Counted from the stretch's first letter, positions 21,247 to 32,722 are shown. The stretch is DNA of 64,000 nt from Chaenocephalus aceratus (GCA_023974075.1 CM043785.1:22881169-22945168), one strand, 5' to 3'. Notes: generated by a model not told the origin, from the sequence alone. Made by a program: numbers and translations.

Positions 21247-23160
21247 ACAAGTGACATGTTTCTCAAAGATTCTTGAGAAAGCGGTCGCAAAACAGTTGTG
21301 TGATTACTTAAAAAACAATGATTTATTTGAAGATTTTCAGTCTGGCTTTAGAACACATCATAGCACAGAGACAGCTCTGGTTAAAGTCACAAATGACATT
21401 CTAATAGCCTCAGACAAGGGACTTGTCTCTATTCTTGTTTTGCTCGATCTCAGTGCTGCATTTGATACTATCGACCATGACATCCTATTGCAAAGACTAG
21501 AGCACTTAGTTGGCATACAGGGAACTGCTTTAGGCTGGTTTAGGTCCTATCTATCTGAACGCTCTCAGTTTGTACGTGTCAACGATGAATCTTCCACGCA
21601 AACCAAAGTTAGCCATGGAGTGCCACAGGGCTCAGTGCTCGGACCTATTTTGTTCACATTATATATGCTTCCATTAGGCAATATTATAAGGAATCATTCT
21701 GTAAACTTTCATTGTTATGCGGATGATACTCAACTATATTTATCAATCAAGCCTGATGAAATTAATCATCTAAATAAAATGTAAGACTGCCTTAAGGACT
21801 TAAAAACGTGGATTACCTTAAACTTTTTGATGTTAAACACGACCAAAACTGAAGTTATTGTACTTGGCCCGAAGAATCTACGAAACAAATTATCTAAAGA
21901 TATACTAACTATGGATGGCATTCATTTGGCCTCCAGTGAGACTGTAAGGAATCTTGGTGTTATATTTGATCAGGATTTATCCTTTAACGCCCACATAAAA
22001 TCAATTTCAAGGACCGCCTACTTCCATCTACGTAACATTGCAAAAATCAGGCATATCTTGCCTCAAAACGATGCAGAGAAACTAGTCCATGCATTTGTTA
22101 CTTCTAGACTGGATTATTGTAACTCTTTATTATCAGGGAGTACCAAGAAGTCAGTCAAGTCGCTTCAGCTGATTCAAAATGCTGCGGCTCGTGTACTAAC
22201 CAGAGTTAGGAAAAGGGACCACATTACTCCTGTTCTGGCTGCCTTACACTGGCTCCCTATAGAACACAGGATAGAATTTAAAATTCTTCTTCTCACCTAC
22301 AAAGCCCTTAATGGGCAGGCGCCATCTTACCTTAAAGAACTCATTATACCCTACTGTCCTACTAGGGCATTGCGTTCCAAGAATGCAGGGTTGTTGGTTG
22401 TTCCTAGAATCTCTAAAAGTACAATGGGAGCCAGAGCCTTTTCTTATCAAGCTCCACATTTGTGGAATCAGCTTCCAGTTTGTGTTCGGGCGGCAGACAC
22501 CCTATCCGTTTTTAAGAGTGCGCTTAAGACCTTCCTTTTTGATAAAGCTTATAGTTAGGGCTGATTAGATTCAGCCCCTAGTTTTGCTGATATAGGCTTA
22601 GTTTGTCGGGGGACATCTTACTTCTTCCTTCTCTCTGTCTGTACCTGTGTACTCTCATGTTCCGATTAACCCAGCTTCCCCACATTTCTTTCTTTTTGGT
22701 GTCTATATACGCCGGGATCCGGAGTCATGGATGATCCTGCGGTCCTGTGTCCTGGATCGCGAGCGCTGGATCTTGAGTCGTGGCTGTGGTCCTGGATCAT
22801 CGGTCCTGGATGGATATCCTCGTGGATTCATCTTCCTATTATACACACATGCATTTCCAAACATTTGGACTACCTATGTTGCAAATGTATTATCTTTTCA
22901 ATTTACACACGGCATCTATTGCACATCTGTCCGTCCTGGGAGAGCGATCCCTCCTCTGTTGCAATCCCTGAGGTTTCTCCCCTTTTTCCCTTTAAACTGG
23001 GTTTTCTTCGGAAGTTATTCCTTGTACGATGTGAGGGTCTAAGGATAGAGGGTGTCGTATTGTCATACTGATATTCTGTACACACTGTGAAGACCACTGA
23101 GACAAATGTAACATTTGTGATATTGGGCTATATAAATAAACATTGATTGATTGATTGATT
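21247..23160 (+). mobile_element. 5'-truncated L2-type LINE with full 3' UTR
   Basis: The element begins inside the reverse-transcriptase domain and runs through the ORF2 stop at 22558. A GC-variable 600-bp 3' UTR ends in TATATAAATAAACATTGATT and (GATT)n. A second copy of the UTR and last codons lies on the minus strand at 62651-63283. ORFs within the UTR (22647-23071) are not part of ORF2. Confidence 0.85.
21251..22558 (+). pseudogene. L2-type LINE reverse transcriptase with one in-frame stop
   Basis: It contains [45 protein letters not shown] (palm A), [18 protein letters not shown] and the catalytic [11 protein letters not shown] at about 21716. A TAA at 21782-21784 interrupts after LNKM. 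The same frame continues with DCLKDLKTWITLNF and runs on to the ORF2 C-terminus with LDYCNSLLSG, LIQNAAARVLT and LKTFLFDKAYS. One point mutation therefore separates the two halves; no frameshift is needed. The endonuclease domain is missing because of 5' truncation. Confidence 0.9.
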
Positions 23161-23789
23161 GACATGTAATATACCTGCCAAGATGCGATTCCTAAGGAAT
23201 TGCTGCTGCAGGGGGCAGGAAGCTAGAACGCGTGGCTGGATCTGGGACTCCAATTCCCAGAATCCTCGGGAGTGTGACGTCAGCGGCACAACGTGGTTGA
23301 ACGCAGAAGTAGAAACATTTGTTTACATTGCAGGTAGAGGAAATCGAGTTTGTTCACGGGAATATATCGTGCAATTAAAGGCTTCAAGCGCTGATTTTAC
23401 TTCGAGAAGGTAGGACAGGATGGCAGGTACTTTGGGAATGCCGGAGTCAGCTTGCTCCTGCCTTTTTTGGTGTTTAAATACCCACTGACCGAGAGACAGT
23501 GTGACTCTTAGCTGACACACAAGAGAGGGGTTGTTACCGGAGCTGGGGTAGAACTCGGGACTTCCTCTGGCCCAAAGGGTATTAAAAGCTACTCCAGATG
23601 AGGACGGAAGGGACACCTGAATGTGTGTCGTGCGGGAGCTGTGGCTCATTCCAGCGGCGTCTGAACCATCCTTTAAACTAGCCTGTGTTTCGAGAATGAG
23701 GCATTTCTTACGGCTTCTTGCGTATGATGATTCGGTTCCAGAGTCGGAGATTGCAATAGACATTTGCAAGGACAGCACCGGCAGGCAAG
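23161..23789. other. Intergenic stretch, nothing recognised
   Basis: Moderate GC content and overlapping small ORFs on both strands, none with a recognisable domain. Confidence 0.45.
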
Positions 23790-24067
23790 AAGCAGCAACA
23801 TGAAACACAGCAGCAGGAACATGAACGCAGCAATATCAAATGAACGCAGCAATAGCAAGTGAACGCAGCAGGCAAGCAGCAGCGAGGTAGCTGCAGCAAT
23901 AGCAGCAGCAAGCAATGCATGGAGAGAGATCTGGCAGGTTAAATAGAGCGGCATATTAAGGAGACTCTGTTTGGTTGGTTGTAGAGTGGCAAGGGGGCAT
24001 TATTTATGAATGCAGCCTAAGTGCTTGTGTTGACTGCCTGAACTAGCTCGCAGGCTTCGCCCCATTT
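23790..24067 (-). mobile_element. LTR-like repeat B, copy 3, partial
   Basis: GCAGCAAC/GAACGCAGCA repeats lead into AGCAATGCATGGAGAGAGAT and end GCAGGCTTCGCCCCATTT. The sequence GCAGCAATAGCAGCAGCAAG here is the uninterrupted counterpart of the Sola-like insertion site. It is followed by TATTACACGTTTAGATGTGA, a repeat-A terminus. Confidence 0.55.
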
Positions 24068-24109
24068 ATTACACGTTTAGATGTGAGACTGGGTTGTTAT
24101 TCCTCCTAG

Positions 24110-24222
24110 CTTAGCACTTTCTACTTTTGTTGTTATTTTGTTTTACTTGCTTGTAAGCGCTTTGAGCACCAGGAAAAGCACTTTATAAATGTAATGTATT
24201 ATTATTATTATTATTATTATTA
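24110..24222 (+). mobile_element. LINE 3' tail with (ATT)n
   Basis: The stretch TTGTAAGCGCTTTGAGCACC, AGGAAAAGCACTTTATAAAT and a closing (ATT)n run is the standard end of fish L2/CR1-type LINEs. Nothing upstream is coding. Confidence 0.6.
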
Positions 24223-24298
24223 TGTATCTGGGCCCTTTTTTGTGTCTATGTTTTGCAGGATCTCCGTTAAAACTGGCTGGTTTCTCTCCCGGTCGCGT

Positions 24299-24640
24299 CA
24301 CGTCGGGGTCATCCAATTGTTGATCCGTGTTGGTTCTCTCGTGTCCAGGAAGAAGTTTAAAAAATAAGAGACAATGGAGTCTCTGAAAAGGGTCAAATTG
24401 GTTACTTTAATTAAGTAACGTGGTAATGAAACAAACAGAAGGTAGTGGGACAAAACAGCTGTGAGTCCCGAGGCTGGTACCGTGGAAAGAGAGCGAACAA
24501 CCCTCGCCTGCTAGCTATATATCTCATCCGTGACTCCTCCTCTCATGGCTCCCGTGGCGCCGGGGGTCCTCCCTCCGCTTTCTTCCATGTCCGATATAGC
24601 GTAAAACAGAGGATTTAGACATTGTGTGGTCATTGTATAA
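24299..24640 (-). mobile_element. Retroviral LTR and primer-binding site, partial, minus strand
   Basis: Read on the minus strand, an LTR-like segment ends at 24318 in ...GATCAACA. Two bases later comes TGGATGACCCCGACGTG, which matches the 3' end of tRNA-Trp apart from one extra base. GAAAGAGAGCGAACA (about 24483-24498) is shared with the LTRs of the provirus at 57491-60623, so the two belong to related families. The outer LTR boundary near 24640 is uncertain, and no gag, pol or env was seen beside it. Confidence 0.5.
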
Positions 24641-24799
24641 CTCCACACGCCTTTTCTCCTCATACACTCTTTCATGACTTTTTATTTAATGCATTTTAAT
24701 GGCTGTAATCGTTGTTAACGTAAGACCGGAAGTGACGTCACTGTTGATATCCGGAGACTCCTTCCAGTAAAGCTTTTCAAAATAAACTTTAGCAACAAC

Positions 24800-25790
24800 G
24801 TAAGTCACAGACGACACCACCGTCATCGGACTCATCTCTGGTGGGGACGAGTCTGCCTACAGGTGGGAGATGGACCATCTGGTGACCTGGTGTGGGGAAA
24901 ACCACCTGGAGCTCAACGCCCTAAAAACAGTGGAGATGGTCGTGGACTTCAGGAAGAACGCAGCCCCACCCACCCCCATCACTCTCTGTGACTCCCCAGT
25001 AACTGTTGTGGAGTCTTTCCGCTTCCTGGGCGCCCAGGACCTCAAATGGGAGCAGAACATCTTCTGGATGTTCTTCCTGTGGCAGCTGAAGAAATTCAAC
25101 CTGCCAAAGACGATGATGGTGAACTTCTACACCTCCATCATGGAGTCCATCCTCACTTCCTCCATCACCATCTGGTACACCACAGACACAGCCAAGGATA
25201 AGGGCAGGCTGCAGCGTGTCATCCGCTCTGCAGAGAAGGTGATCGGCTGCAATCTGCCATCCCTCCACGACCTGCATGCCTCCAGGACCCTGAGGCGGGC
25301 AGGGAAGATAGTGGCCGACCCCTCCCACCCTGGACAAACTGTTCACCCCCCTCCCCTCTGGCAGGAGGCTGCGCTCCATCAGGACCAACACCTCTCGCCA
25401 CCTGAACAGTTTCTTCCCCTCCGCTACTGGCCTCTTAAACAAGGCCCGGCCCCCCCGCTGACACTTACCTCAGCCACATCATAGACTATATGCATCACAT
25501 TAATGCACACTATGTCATACTCCTTTCTGCACATATTCTGATTTCATAGTTTATATGCAAAAACTCATTCATAGCATTCTATTTCCATGTAAATTACTGC
25601 TTTATTTTATTCTTATTTTATTGCTATTTAACTGTATTTTATTACGGTGTAAAATATTTTGTGTTTTATATTAGATTTCTTGTTTTTTATATTTTATGTA
25701 TGCACCATGACATCAAGTCAAATTCCTAGTATGTGCGAACCTACCTGACAATAAACCTGTTTCTGATTCTGATTCTGACACGCCAATGCT
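24800..25790 (+). mobile_element. 5'-truncated Rex1/Babar-type LINE, copy 2
   Basis: The element begins in the middle of the catalytic box (DDTTVIGLISGGDESAYRW) at about 24803. It ends with CCTGACAATAAACCTGTTTC followed by (TGATTC)n, the same tail type as at 6455. The 3' UTR from about 25485 is AT-rich and non-coding. Confidence 0.8.
24804..25484 (+). pseudogene. Rex1/Babar-type reverse transcriptase, C-terminal part
   Basis: The frame shows MDHLVTWCGENHLELNALKT, VEMVVDFRKNAAPPTP and ESFRFLGA. A deletion of roughly 20 residues relative to the family follows FLGA. The thumb/C-terminal motifs NFYTSIMESILTSSITIWY, RLQRVIRSAEKVIGCNLP and ADPSHPGQT are preserved. Near 25350 the frame shifts, so the usual LPSGRRLRSI ending appears in another frame. 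Palm motifs A and B are missing by 5' truncation, so it is not functional. Confidence 0.85.
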
Positions 25791-25879
25791 AACTGAAAAT
25801 GTTTTCAGAATAAAATAATAAATGTAATAACAAATTATGTCATTCAATATTGATTTTAATTTCTTACAATATCACGCAT

Positions 25880-26075
25880 TCTGTTCTTCTTCTCTCGGTG
25901 TATCACGCAGTCTGTCTTCCGGTTGTTGCCTCTTTTCAATGACGAATACACACTACCGACACCTGCTGGTAAGGATAGTTATTGTCACTCACGCATGCGC
26001 AGTTCGTACGTGCAACTTGGCCGTCGGCTAAAGTCTTTGCGGTGTGTTCCAGTGCGAAACATGGCCAAGACGCAG
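25880..26075. mobile_element. Fragment of a PIF/Harbinger MITE
   Basis: TGTCTTCCGGTTGTTGCCTC, GACGAATACACACTACCG, CTGCTGGTAAGGA and ACATGGCCAA follow in the same order as inside the complete MITE at 49881-50501. No terminus is preserved on either side. Confidence 0.55.
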
Positions 26076-26162
26076 GAGACGTGAGGCTACGTGAGGCTAC
26101 GTGAGACGACGTTCCGTCGGGACGTGTTCTTTGGTGTTCTTTGGTGTTCTTTGGTGTCAGTT
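26076..26162. repeat. Short tandem duplications
   Basis: GTGAGGCTAC is repeated two to three times, followed by three copies of GTTCTTTG(GT). It is local simple sequence with no coding role visible. Confidence 0.6.
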
Positions 26163-26502
26163 TGGTGTGTAAGGTGCTTTTGACAGAGGACATTATGTCT
26201 CTGCCTATGTTACTTGCACTGTTATGATGTGAGCAGCTAATAGTACATGAAAATCGCAGCAATTACTGTCACTATGGTGATTACAGAGTACTGCTGCAGG
26301 GGATATGCAACTTCTGCTCTGGCACAGTGTACAAAGGCTTTTTGTTATCACAACCATATTAATATTTCAACAGACCACTCCACATATAGCATTATCAGTA
26401 TCATTATGTCTCAAGTTCAATCATTTATTTCATCATCAATTTATGAAGGATGGCAGCACATTTGATTTATTTGTGTTAATCAGTCAAATATTACATTTTT
26501 AC

Positions 26503-26582
26503 ATTTATATATATTATATATATATATATATATATGTTATTGCTAAATAACATATATATATATATATGTTATTGCTAAATAA
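26503..26582. repeat. (TA)n microsatellite with a duplicated TGTTATTGCTAAATAA
   Basis: Two alternating TA runs are each followed by TGTTATTGCTAAATAA. The first TGTTATTGCTAAATAACA is a perfect small hairpin. Confidence 0.75.
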
Positions 26583-28552
26583 TGGCAATGACATGTCTAA
26601 CAGTGTGCAACCATCTTCCACAGTAGGCATATGAAACTGGCCAATTCATCCTCACTGAAAATACATGGCTCTTAAGACGAACCAAAAGCCAACGTCTCTG
26701 CCTTTTGTTCAAGTACAATTACATCTCGGGATCGGAGTGCACCTCTATCATGAATAAGCTTTTACATACAATTTCTCATGATACTCTGGCACAGAAGACA
26801 GGGGCGTATTAGACAGTAGCAATATCTGTGAGCCGGGCTACACTTGGCTATCTGTTTTGAAATTGAAAGGCTCTTTTGCATTAAGTACATAGAGAGAAGG
26901 CTGGAGCAACAATAAACCCAGCACTTTTAAAACACCGTATCTGTGCGGCAGAGATCTTTTGTATATTGCAGCCTACTAAAAGGTTGTACAGTATGTGTGT
27001 GTGTCTGTGGTGAGGCAGTTTTAAGCAGTCCCTCTCAAAACACATCAAAGTGAAGCAGAGGCAATGGTAAGGTCTCTGCATCATGCCCGATAAGAGGCAG
27101 TTTCCATTAAGTCGCTTTGCCTCTCGGATTAGAGAATAATCTTTCCTTACGCCTCTTAGAATGGTTTCCCTCTTCACCATTCTTCTACTTTTGTGCTGGT
27201 GTTTCTGCTTTTGCACTGTTCATTGGTGTGGTGACATCTCTTTTTCCACTCTCCACACTCTTACCTAAAGGCTCTATTCATTTATTGCCGCAATGTGTGG
27301 CATGAAACAGATGTCTGAGGGTCACATTTCTGCAACATATAACATATCACAACTTGGACATACAGTCAGGGTCTTTACATGCATGCTCATACAAACACTA
27401 CTTGATTCAGAAGATTTACTCACACAAAGAGACACGACATTAAGGTCACAGTCATCGAGACACAGCGTTTGCTTAAAGGTGACCCTGTGCTTACCAACAG
27501 TCCTTATGAAGACATTGAGCTATACAGTGAGACATGGTAGGTGATTCAGTTCAGAGCTCCTCAAAATGCCATAATGGAATGTTAGAAAAATATCACTCGT
27601 CACCGGCTTGACATTCAATATCAGGATTCATTATCCTTGCAAGAATGGAAGTAGTCATCACACACAGGGCTGCATGGGACAAATAGTTCCCAGAACAGTG
27701 TCCTTGACATGCCTTATACAAGAGAGGGTGTATCACAGTCACGAGATGCAGAATACCGGTTCAAAGCAGTATTCTGGCCTTAGTTCAGATTAGCTAAGGC
27801 CTGCGTAAACAATAAACATGACAGTCATATCTCCATAGGCTGAATCATCATGTTAATCGTTGTAACATAGGCATATATGCAACATATGCCTAAAACAGTG
27901 TGTCCTGATGCTCTTCTCATACATCTGGTTACGTACACAGCTACGTAGGGCCTTTGTTATCACGTGCTACTCTGATATTGGAAGAGTACATTCAGTATTT
28001 TCCCAACACAATACTTGCCAGTTGCCAGGGGTATCCGACTTTCACACAGTGCCACTGATCATGACCTAAGTCGTGCAGTGACCTACCCTTTGATCTCCAG
28101 CATTTACATGGTCACACAATCTAAAGTGCAAGACATGTGTTTATTTATTGTTAATTCATTTTAAATACAATGCCACTAGATCAACAGGAAATATGGTTGG
28201 TTAAACTCATCATGCTTTCATGAAACAATATAAGATAACACTGTTTTTAGTCTCTCAAATATGGAAATGTCCTTCTTTTATTCAGTTTTTACATCATATT
28301 AAGCTAAATGTCTTGGTTTTTAGATAAACCAAGACATGTAAATAATGCGCTTCGACTTTGAAAAAATTAAATGGACATGTTTGGACTCGCAATGTATTGA
28401 CCATGTGAAAAAACAATTAGACATGACGGACACCGTAGGTAGTAGGGATGTAACAATACCAACACCTCATGGTATAATATGAGAACATTATTGTGTTTTT
28501 TATGACTCAATTAAAATGAAGCAGATGTGTCATTTAATGCACTGTATTACAT
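26583..28552. other. Long stretch without a recognised gene or repeat
   Basis: About 2 kb with ordinary composition and only small unsupported ORFs (26881-27216 minus, 27117-27544 plus). It may be intron or intergenic host DNA, and it is one of the longest parts of the window not attributable to a mobile element. Confidence 0.5.
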
Positions 28553-28560
28553 GATAAATC

Positions 28561-29869
28561 CAGAGATGTTCACAAGTCTTTTTTTGCAAGTCCAAGTCAA
28601 GTCTCAAGTCTTTGGTCACGAGTCCAAGTCAAGTCTCAAGTCTTTGTGGGGTGAGACTTGATCAAGTCTCAAGTCTTTGGTCACGAGTCCAAGTCAAGTC
28701 TCAAGTCTCTAAAAAAATAAAAGTCTCATGTCTCTTCTGGTTGTAATAAGCCTTCTATTGTCTGCTGCTATCCAGTCTGTTAAGAATACTGCACAGCTAT
28801 ATCTAAGAAATTCAAAGCATTTACTGTGTTATTATACACTGGGTCTCTAATGACATCTTTTAAGTCTACTATTAATAAACATATTCCTCTATCCTCTCAC
28901 TCAAACCCAGTGTAATGGTAACCTGATAAACCTGTAACATTAACGTTACGTGGTCAACAATAAACCTGTAACCTGCCTATAAACCGACAGATGTATTTAT
29001 GTATGTAAATATGTATTTTTCTACGTTTAACGTTAGCCAGTAGATGGTGGCAGCGGGTAATGATTAACGTTACCGACCTTTTTTATGTCATGTCAAGAGT
29101 TGGATGTCAACGCCACTCAACTCAAACAAGTGTGACAAGCAATTCACTAATCTTTTCAAATATTCAGTTACAAAGCTAGCAGCAAGCTAAGTTAACATTA
29201 CATAGCTGATGCTGAGCTAAACATGTTTGCTAACCGTCCATATGCGTTAATGTGACTGACTTCTCCGGGTGAGTTTTCAAGTGCCTGATGAAATTCGACG
29301 TTGTTGCGCCAGCATCCTTGCTTTTGATATTGCAGACTTTGCAGTGTGCGCTCCTTTTGTTGGTGCCGCCGGCGTTTTGTTCGAAGTTTTTGTAGTTGAA
29401 CCTAATTACAAGCGGTACAGCCGCAGGTGTGCCGCCGGTCGCCATTGTGTTACTACAAGGTAGTAACAGAGGCGCGCACGTCTGCGTAATGAGCCCGGCT
29501 AAAATAACTGGATGGCCTACCTGCCTGTCAGCCTTCCATCTGGGCACACATTTATCTCGTGCCCTCATTGGTCATGTGCGCGTTCGTGTGTGTTGGAGGA
29601 GGCGGGCTGTATAAGGAAGTGGCAGATTTTCTCCGGGTGTGTATTTTAAAATTCTAGCGATCTCGAGCCGGTTTCTCTCAAATTTACCTACCCCACCTTT
29701 AATACGCCAAAAATAGAAAACACAATGATTGTTCACGAGTCCCAACACACGAGTCCAAGTCGAGTCTGAAGTCTTTTGGTCACGAGTCCAAGTCAAGTCT
29801 GAAGTCTCTGTGTGTGCGACTTAAGTGCGACTCGAGTCCGAGTCGCAGACTCGAGTCCCCATCTCTCTG
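28561..29869 (-). mobile_element. hAT element, 1.3 kb, with 8-bp target duplication
   Basis: The left end CAGAGATGTTCACAAGTC and the inverted right end CAGAGAGATGGGGACTCGAG bound the element. GATAAATC flanks both sides (28553-28560 and 29870-29877), an exact 8-bp duplication, the hAT hallmark. Subterminal CACGAGTCCAAGTCAAGTCT units occur repeatedly at both ends and are likely transposase-binding sites. Only a BED-finger exon remains inside, so the element is internally deleted and non-autonomous. Confidence 0.9.
29230..29445 (-). pseudogene. BED-type zinc-finger exon of a hAT transposase
   Basis: Starting at MATGGTPAAVPLVIRF (29445), the peptide contains HCKVCNIKSKDAGATTSNF and RHLKTHPEK. 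This is C-x2-C followed by H-x3-H, the BED-finger pattern used by hAT transposases to bind their ends. The frame ends about 20 residues after the finger, and the RNase H-like catalytic domain is absent. An upstream in-frame ATG exists at 29568; the internal Met is preferred because the family begins shortly before the finger. Confidence 0.75.
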
Positions 29870-29877
29870 GATAAATC

Positions 29878-31436
29878 TGACTTGTGCCTTCAGAATTTGT
29901 ATTTGTAAGCATTGTCTCTGTTATCGTGACCCGGGTATTAATCATATATATTTTTTAATTAATTATAAAGACATAATATAAAAGGTATCGATCCAATGTG
30001 CACCACCTCATTGCTTCAACAGTAAAATTAAGTAGACACAAAAGAATAAAACTCACAGCCAACCTAATTGTTTTCACAGGCTGCACCGTCAGTCTTTTCA
30101 AATCTGCAAAGAAGAAGTCACTAAAGATGATAAGATCATTATCTTTATGTCTTTAATTCATTCAACCTGCATGGCTCATTTGGGAAACATATCACCCATA
30201 GTGATGAGATGTTCGGTTTTATTAGAGAATTGGACATATCAAAGTTGATTAACTTAAAGGCCTTTTTATTTTCAGCATGAGATAATAAAGCCTTCAAAGT
30301 TTATAGAGTGAGAATGCCATGAATCGCAGTTATTTTCAGTCAGTGTTTCAAATGTACTTCATTCAGGTTATCTCAAGGAAGTGAATTCTGCAATCCCTTT
30401 TTGTAAATGAGGACAAATAAAGACAGTACATGTTTATATAACTCTCAATTTAAGTAGAAGAAAAGTCAGCACATGCTGTTACTAAATACCATAGTTATGA
30501 CAAACCAGCCATGATGAAAATGTCATAGGTTAAATAATAATGTTCTTCCTGAGAGAAGCTCCTGTTTTATTCAAATATCCTTAATGCAGGAAGATGACTA
30601 CATATGAGCCCAAGGCTTTTTAGACTCTGGAAGCACTGAAACCATTACACAAATATGTCACCAATTTGGAGAAGAAGCTTACTATTACACAGACACAATA
30701 TGTAACACATTTCAAGCATTAGAGCTTTTATACAAAATGTCCTCAATTGAGGTGTGTGATGGAAACTTCTGTGCAGAAATGCAGAGCCAAGGCTCAGGAA
30801 AGGATGGAAGCTGGAGCGGCTTTAGTCAAACACTGTTATTTATTGAGAGTATAATACGGCCGGAGAGATCACAAAGTATATCACACTTTCATGTGAGCCA
30901 ACCAAGCAAACTCTGAAGACAAAGAGTGGAAACATGGATCTGTATATCCCAAAAGGAGGGACCTAAAAAGCCCGCCTGTCCTACCTTAATCATTACCAGA
31001 CATTGGAACAAAGACCCGTTTGTATTACAAACTCACATGTGCCAAACTTCTCCCCCACAGGAAGACAGAGGACCTCTTGACCTGTGTCTTCCTCAAGTTA
31101 CAGGCAGGAGCATATGCGACTTAACGAAAAGCATATCTTTGTAATTTAACAGTTTCTCAGAAAAGCTGAGAACCTCTAGACACAAAGAGATCGGATTAAA
31201 ATATTCTCTGACAAGGTGAACACTTTCACTGCATTGCCTTTCTCTCCATTCAATATGAAGTCAGTATGAAGCGCCTGCTGCTCCATCCAACATGACTCAC
31301 CATCTTAATGCAGCATGCACAATACATCCTGTCCTGTACTTTATGTGCTGTATAGTATGAGCAATGAGTCACTTAAGTTTTTTTATTGTGTCATGTGCTG
31401 TGCTGCGCTGCCTTTTCCTAAAAGGCATTATTTCTA
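29878..31436. other. Stretch without a recognised gene
   Basis: AT-rich DNA, no convincing ORF and no repeat boundary. It may be host intergenic or intronic sequence. Confidence 0.5.
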
Positions 31437-31439
31437 ACA

Positions 31440-31778
31440 TTACATTACATTGCATTTAGCTGACGCTTTTATCCAAAGCGACTTATAATAAGTGCATTCG
31501 ACCAAAAAGATACAAACTTGAAGAAAACAGAATCATATAAGTACATCAGGTTTCATAGAGCCAACACAATTCAACTGCTACTCAACTGGCTTTACATAAG
31601 CCAGTCCTTTGTTAGTATAAGTGCTTTGTTAGTAATTGTATTGCTCGAAGTTGAGTCGAAAGAGATGAGTTTTCAGTCTGCGCCGGAAGATGTGTAAGCT
31701 TTCTACTGTCCTGATGTCAATGGGGAGCTCATTCCACCATTTTGGAGCCAGGATAGCAAACCGACGTGTTTTTGCCAG
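31440..31778 (-). mobile_element. 3' fragment of an L2-type LINE
   Basis: It is closely similar to 34180-34500. On the minus strand it encodes the last part of ORF2 (FAILAPKWWNELPIDIR, LKTHLFRL) and ends in GTCGCTTTGGATAAAAGCGT, then CAATGTAATGTAATG. Upstream it stops at 31778, where repeat C begins. Confidence 0.75.
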
Positions 31779-32480
31779 CCTGTCCTCCTACAAAAAACGA
31801 CCATATAGGCCGATTGTTCATGCCCTTATTACGACCCAGAGACACGTTTTAAAGTGTATGTTGTTTCTTACACGACCACTAGAGCACCTCTAGTGGTCGT
31901 GTAAGAAACAACATACTCCCGGTCCGTTCATTGCAAACGCTCCGGAGGGACGTTTATTCACAAATTACCCTCTCTGGAAAATCCTAAATTGTGGGAGAGT
32001 TTGGCCATTAAAATGCTTTTTGATTCGATTTCTGGCGAGAAGTGTATATTGTACTCTTAATATCCACTTCCAGTCGATGTGTATCTATAGTTTGATAGAT
32101 ATTACGAAGATGATTTGAGGTCTCGTCAGGATAACGTGTATGCAGCTTCCATGTAAAGTTAGCGTGGGTGAAAACAGTTTTTCCGGTCTCGAAGTTTTCA
32201 TAATAAAACCGGATATATTCCCCTCACTGTCAAATGATTACACAGTGATATCTGCATTACTCATCCACTAAAAAACATCAGTTTATCCTTGTTAATTACA
32301 CAATATTGATTGGTTTAAATTGTGTACAATGCTTTTGTGTTTTTAACCTTCGATTCAGAGAAACAAATAGTCTTTTTGGAGTTTAGACACTACAGTTTCC
32401 GAAGACTACACTACCCATAATTCCCAGCTATCTTTTGGGACTACAACATCCGCCTTGCTTTAAAAACCCTGTGATTAGTC
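31779..32480 (+). repeat. Dispersed repeat C/D, copy 1, with a perfect hairpin
   Basis: The C part (31779-32205) carries TTTGGCCATTAAAATGCTTT, a diverged version of a sequence in repeat A. The D part (32206-32480) matches 8630-8885 and 51160-51420. A second copy, interrupted by a LINE, is 51160-51596 plus 56284-56590 on the other strand. It is non-coding. Confidence 0.6.
31856..31916. repeat. Perfect 29-bp inverted repeat with a 3-bp loop
   Basis: GTATGTTGTTTCTTACACGA with CCACTAGAG forms the left arm (31856-31884). CAC is the loop, and 31888-31916 is its exact reverse complement. The related copy at 56465-56490 has only one arm, so the palindrome arose here by an inverted duplication. Confidence 0.9.
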
Positions 32481-32508
32481 ATCAAGCCCTGTGATTGGAT
32501 GTTGGAGT

Positions 32509-32722
32509 GAGAGGTTGCGCTAGACTTTTCCGCTGACACGGACAGGATTATAAAACTTCCGTCAAAATCCAGAATTACCCGTCGGCCTTTACACAAACTT
32601 TGGCGCTGTTCCGAGTTTGTTCTAATCTGTCCTGTCAAAATGACGGACTGCTTTCAGATTTGTCCGTCACTGTTAAAAAAAATCCGTCATAGACGGAACA
32701 TATTCGGTTAACGCGACCTCTG
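32509..32722. mobile_element. Small hAT-like MITE, about 214 bp
   Basis: The left end AGAGGTTGCGCTAGAC and the inverted right end AGAGGTCGCGTTAACC are similar. Several CCGTCA/TGACGG motifs lie between them, much as CCGGTCA motifs do at 15619-15720. No exact 8-bp duplication was found, so the boundaries are approximate. Confidence 0.45.

Noticed and set aside
24921..25442. 173-codon minus-strand ORF
   Set aside because: Antisense shadow of the Rex1-type reverse transcriptase.
26881..27544. Small ORFs on both strands considered as host exons
   Set aside because: No recognisable domain, codon bias or convincing splice sites.
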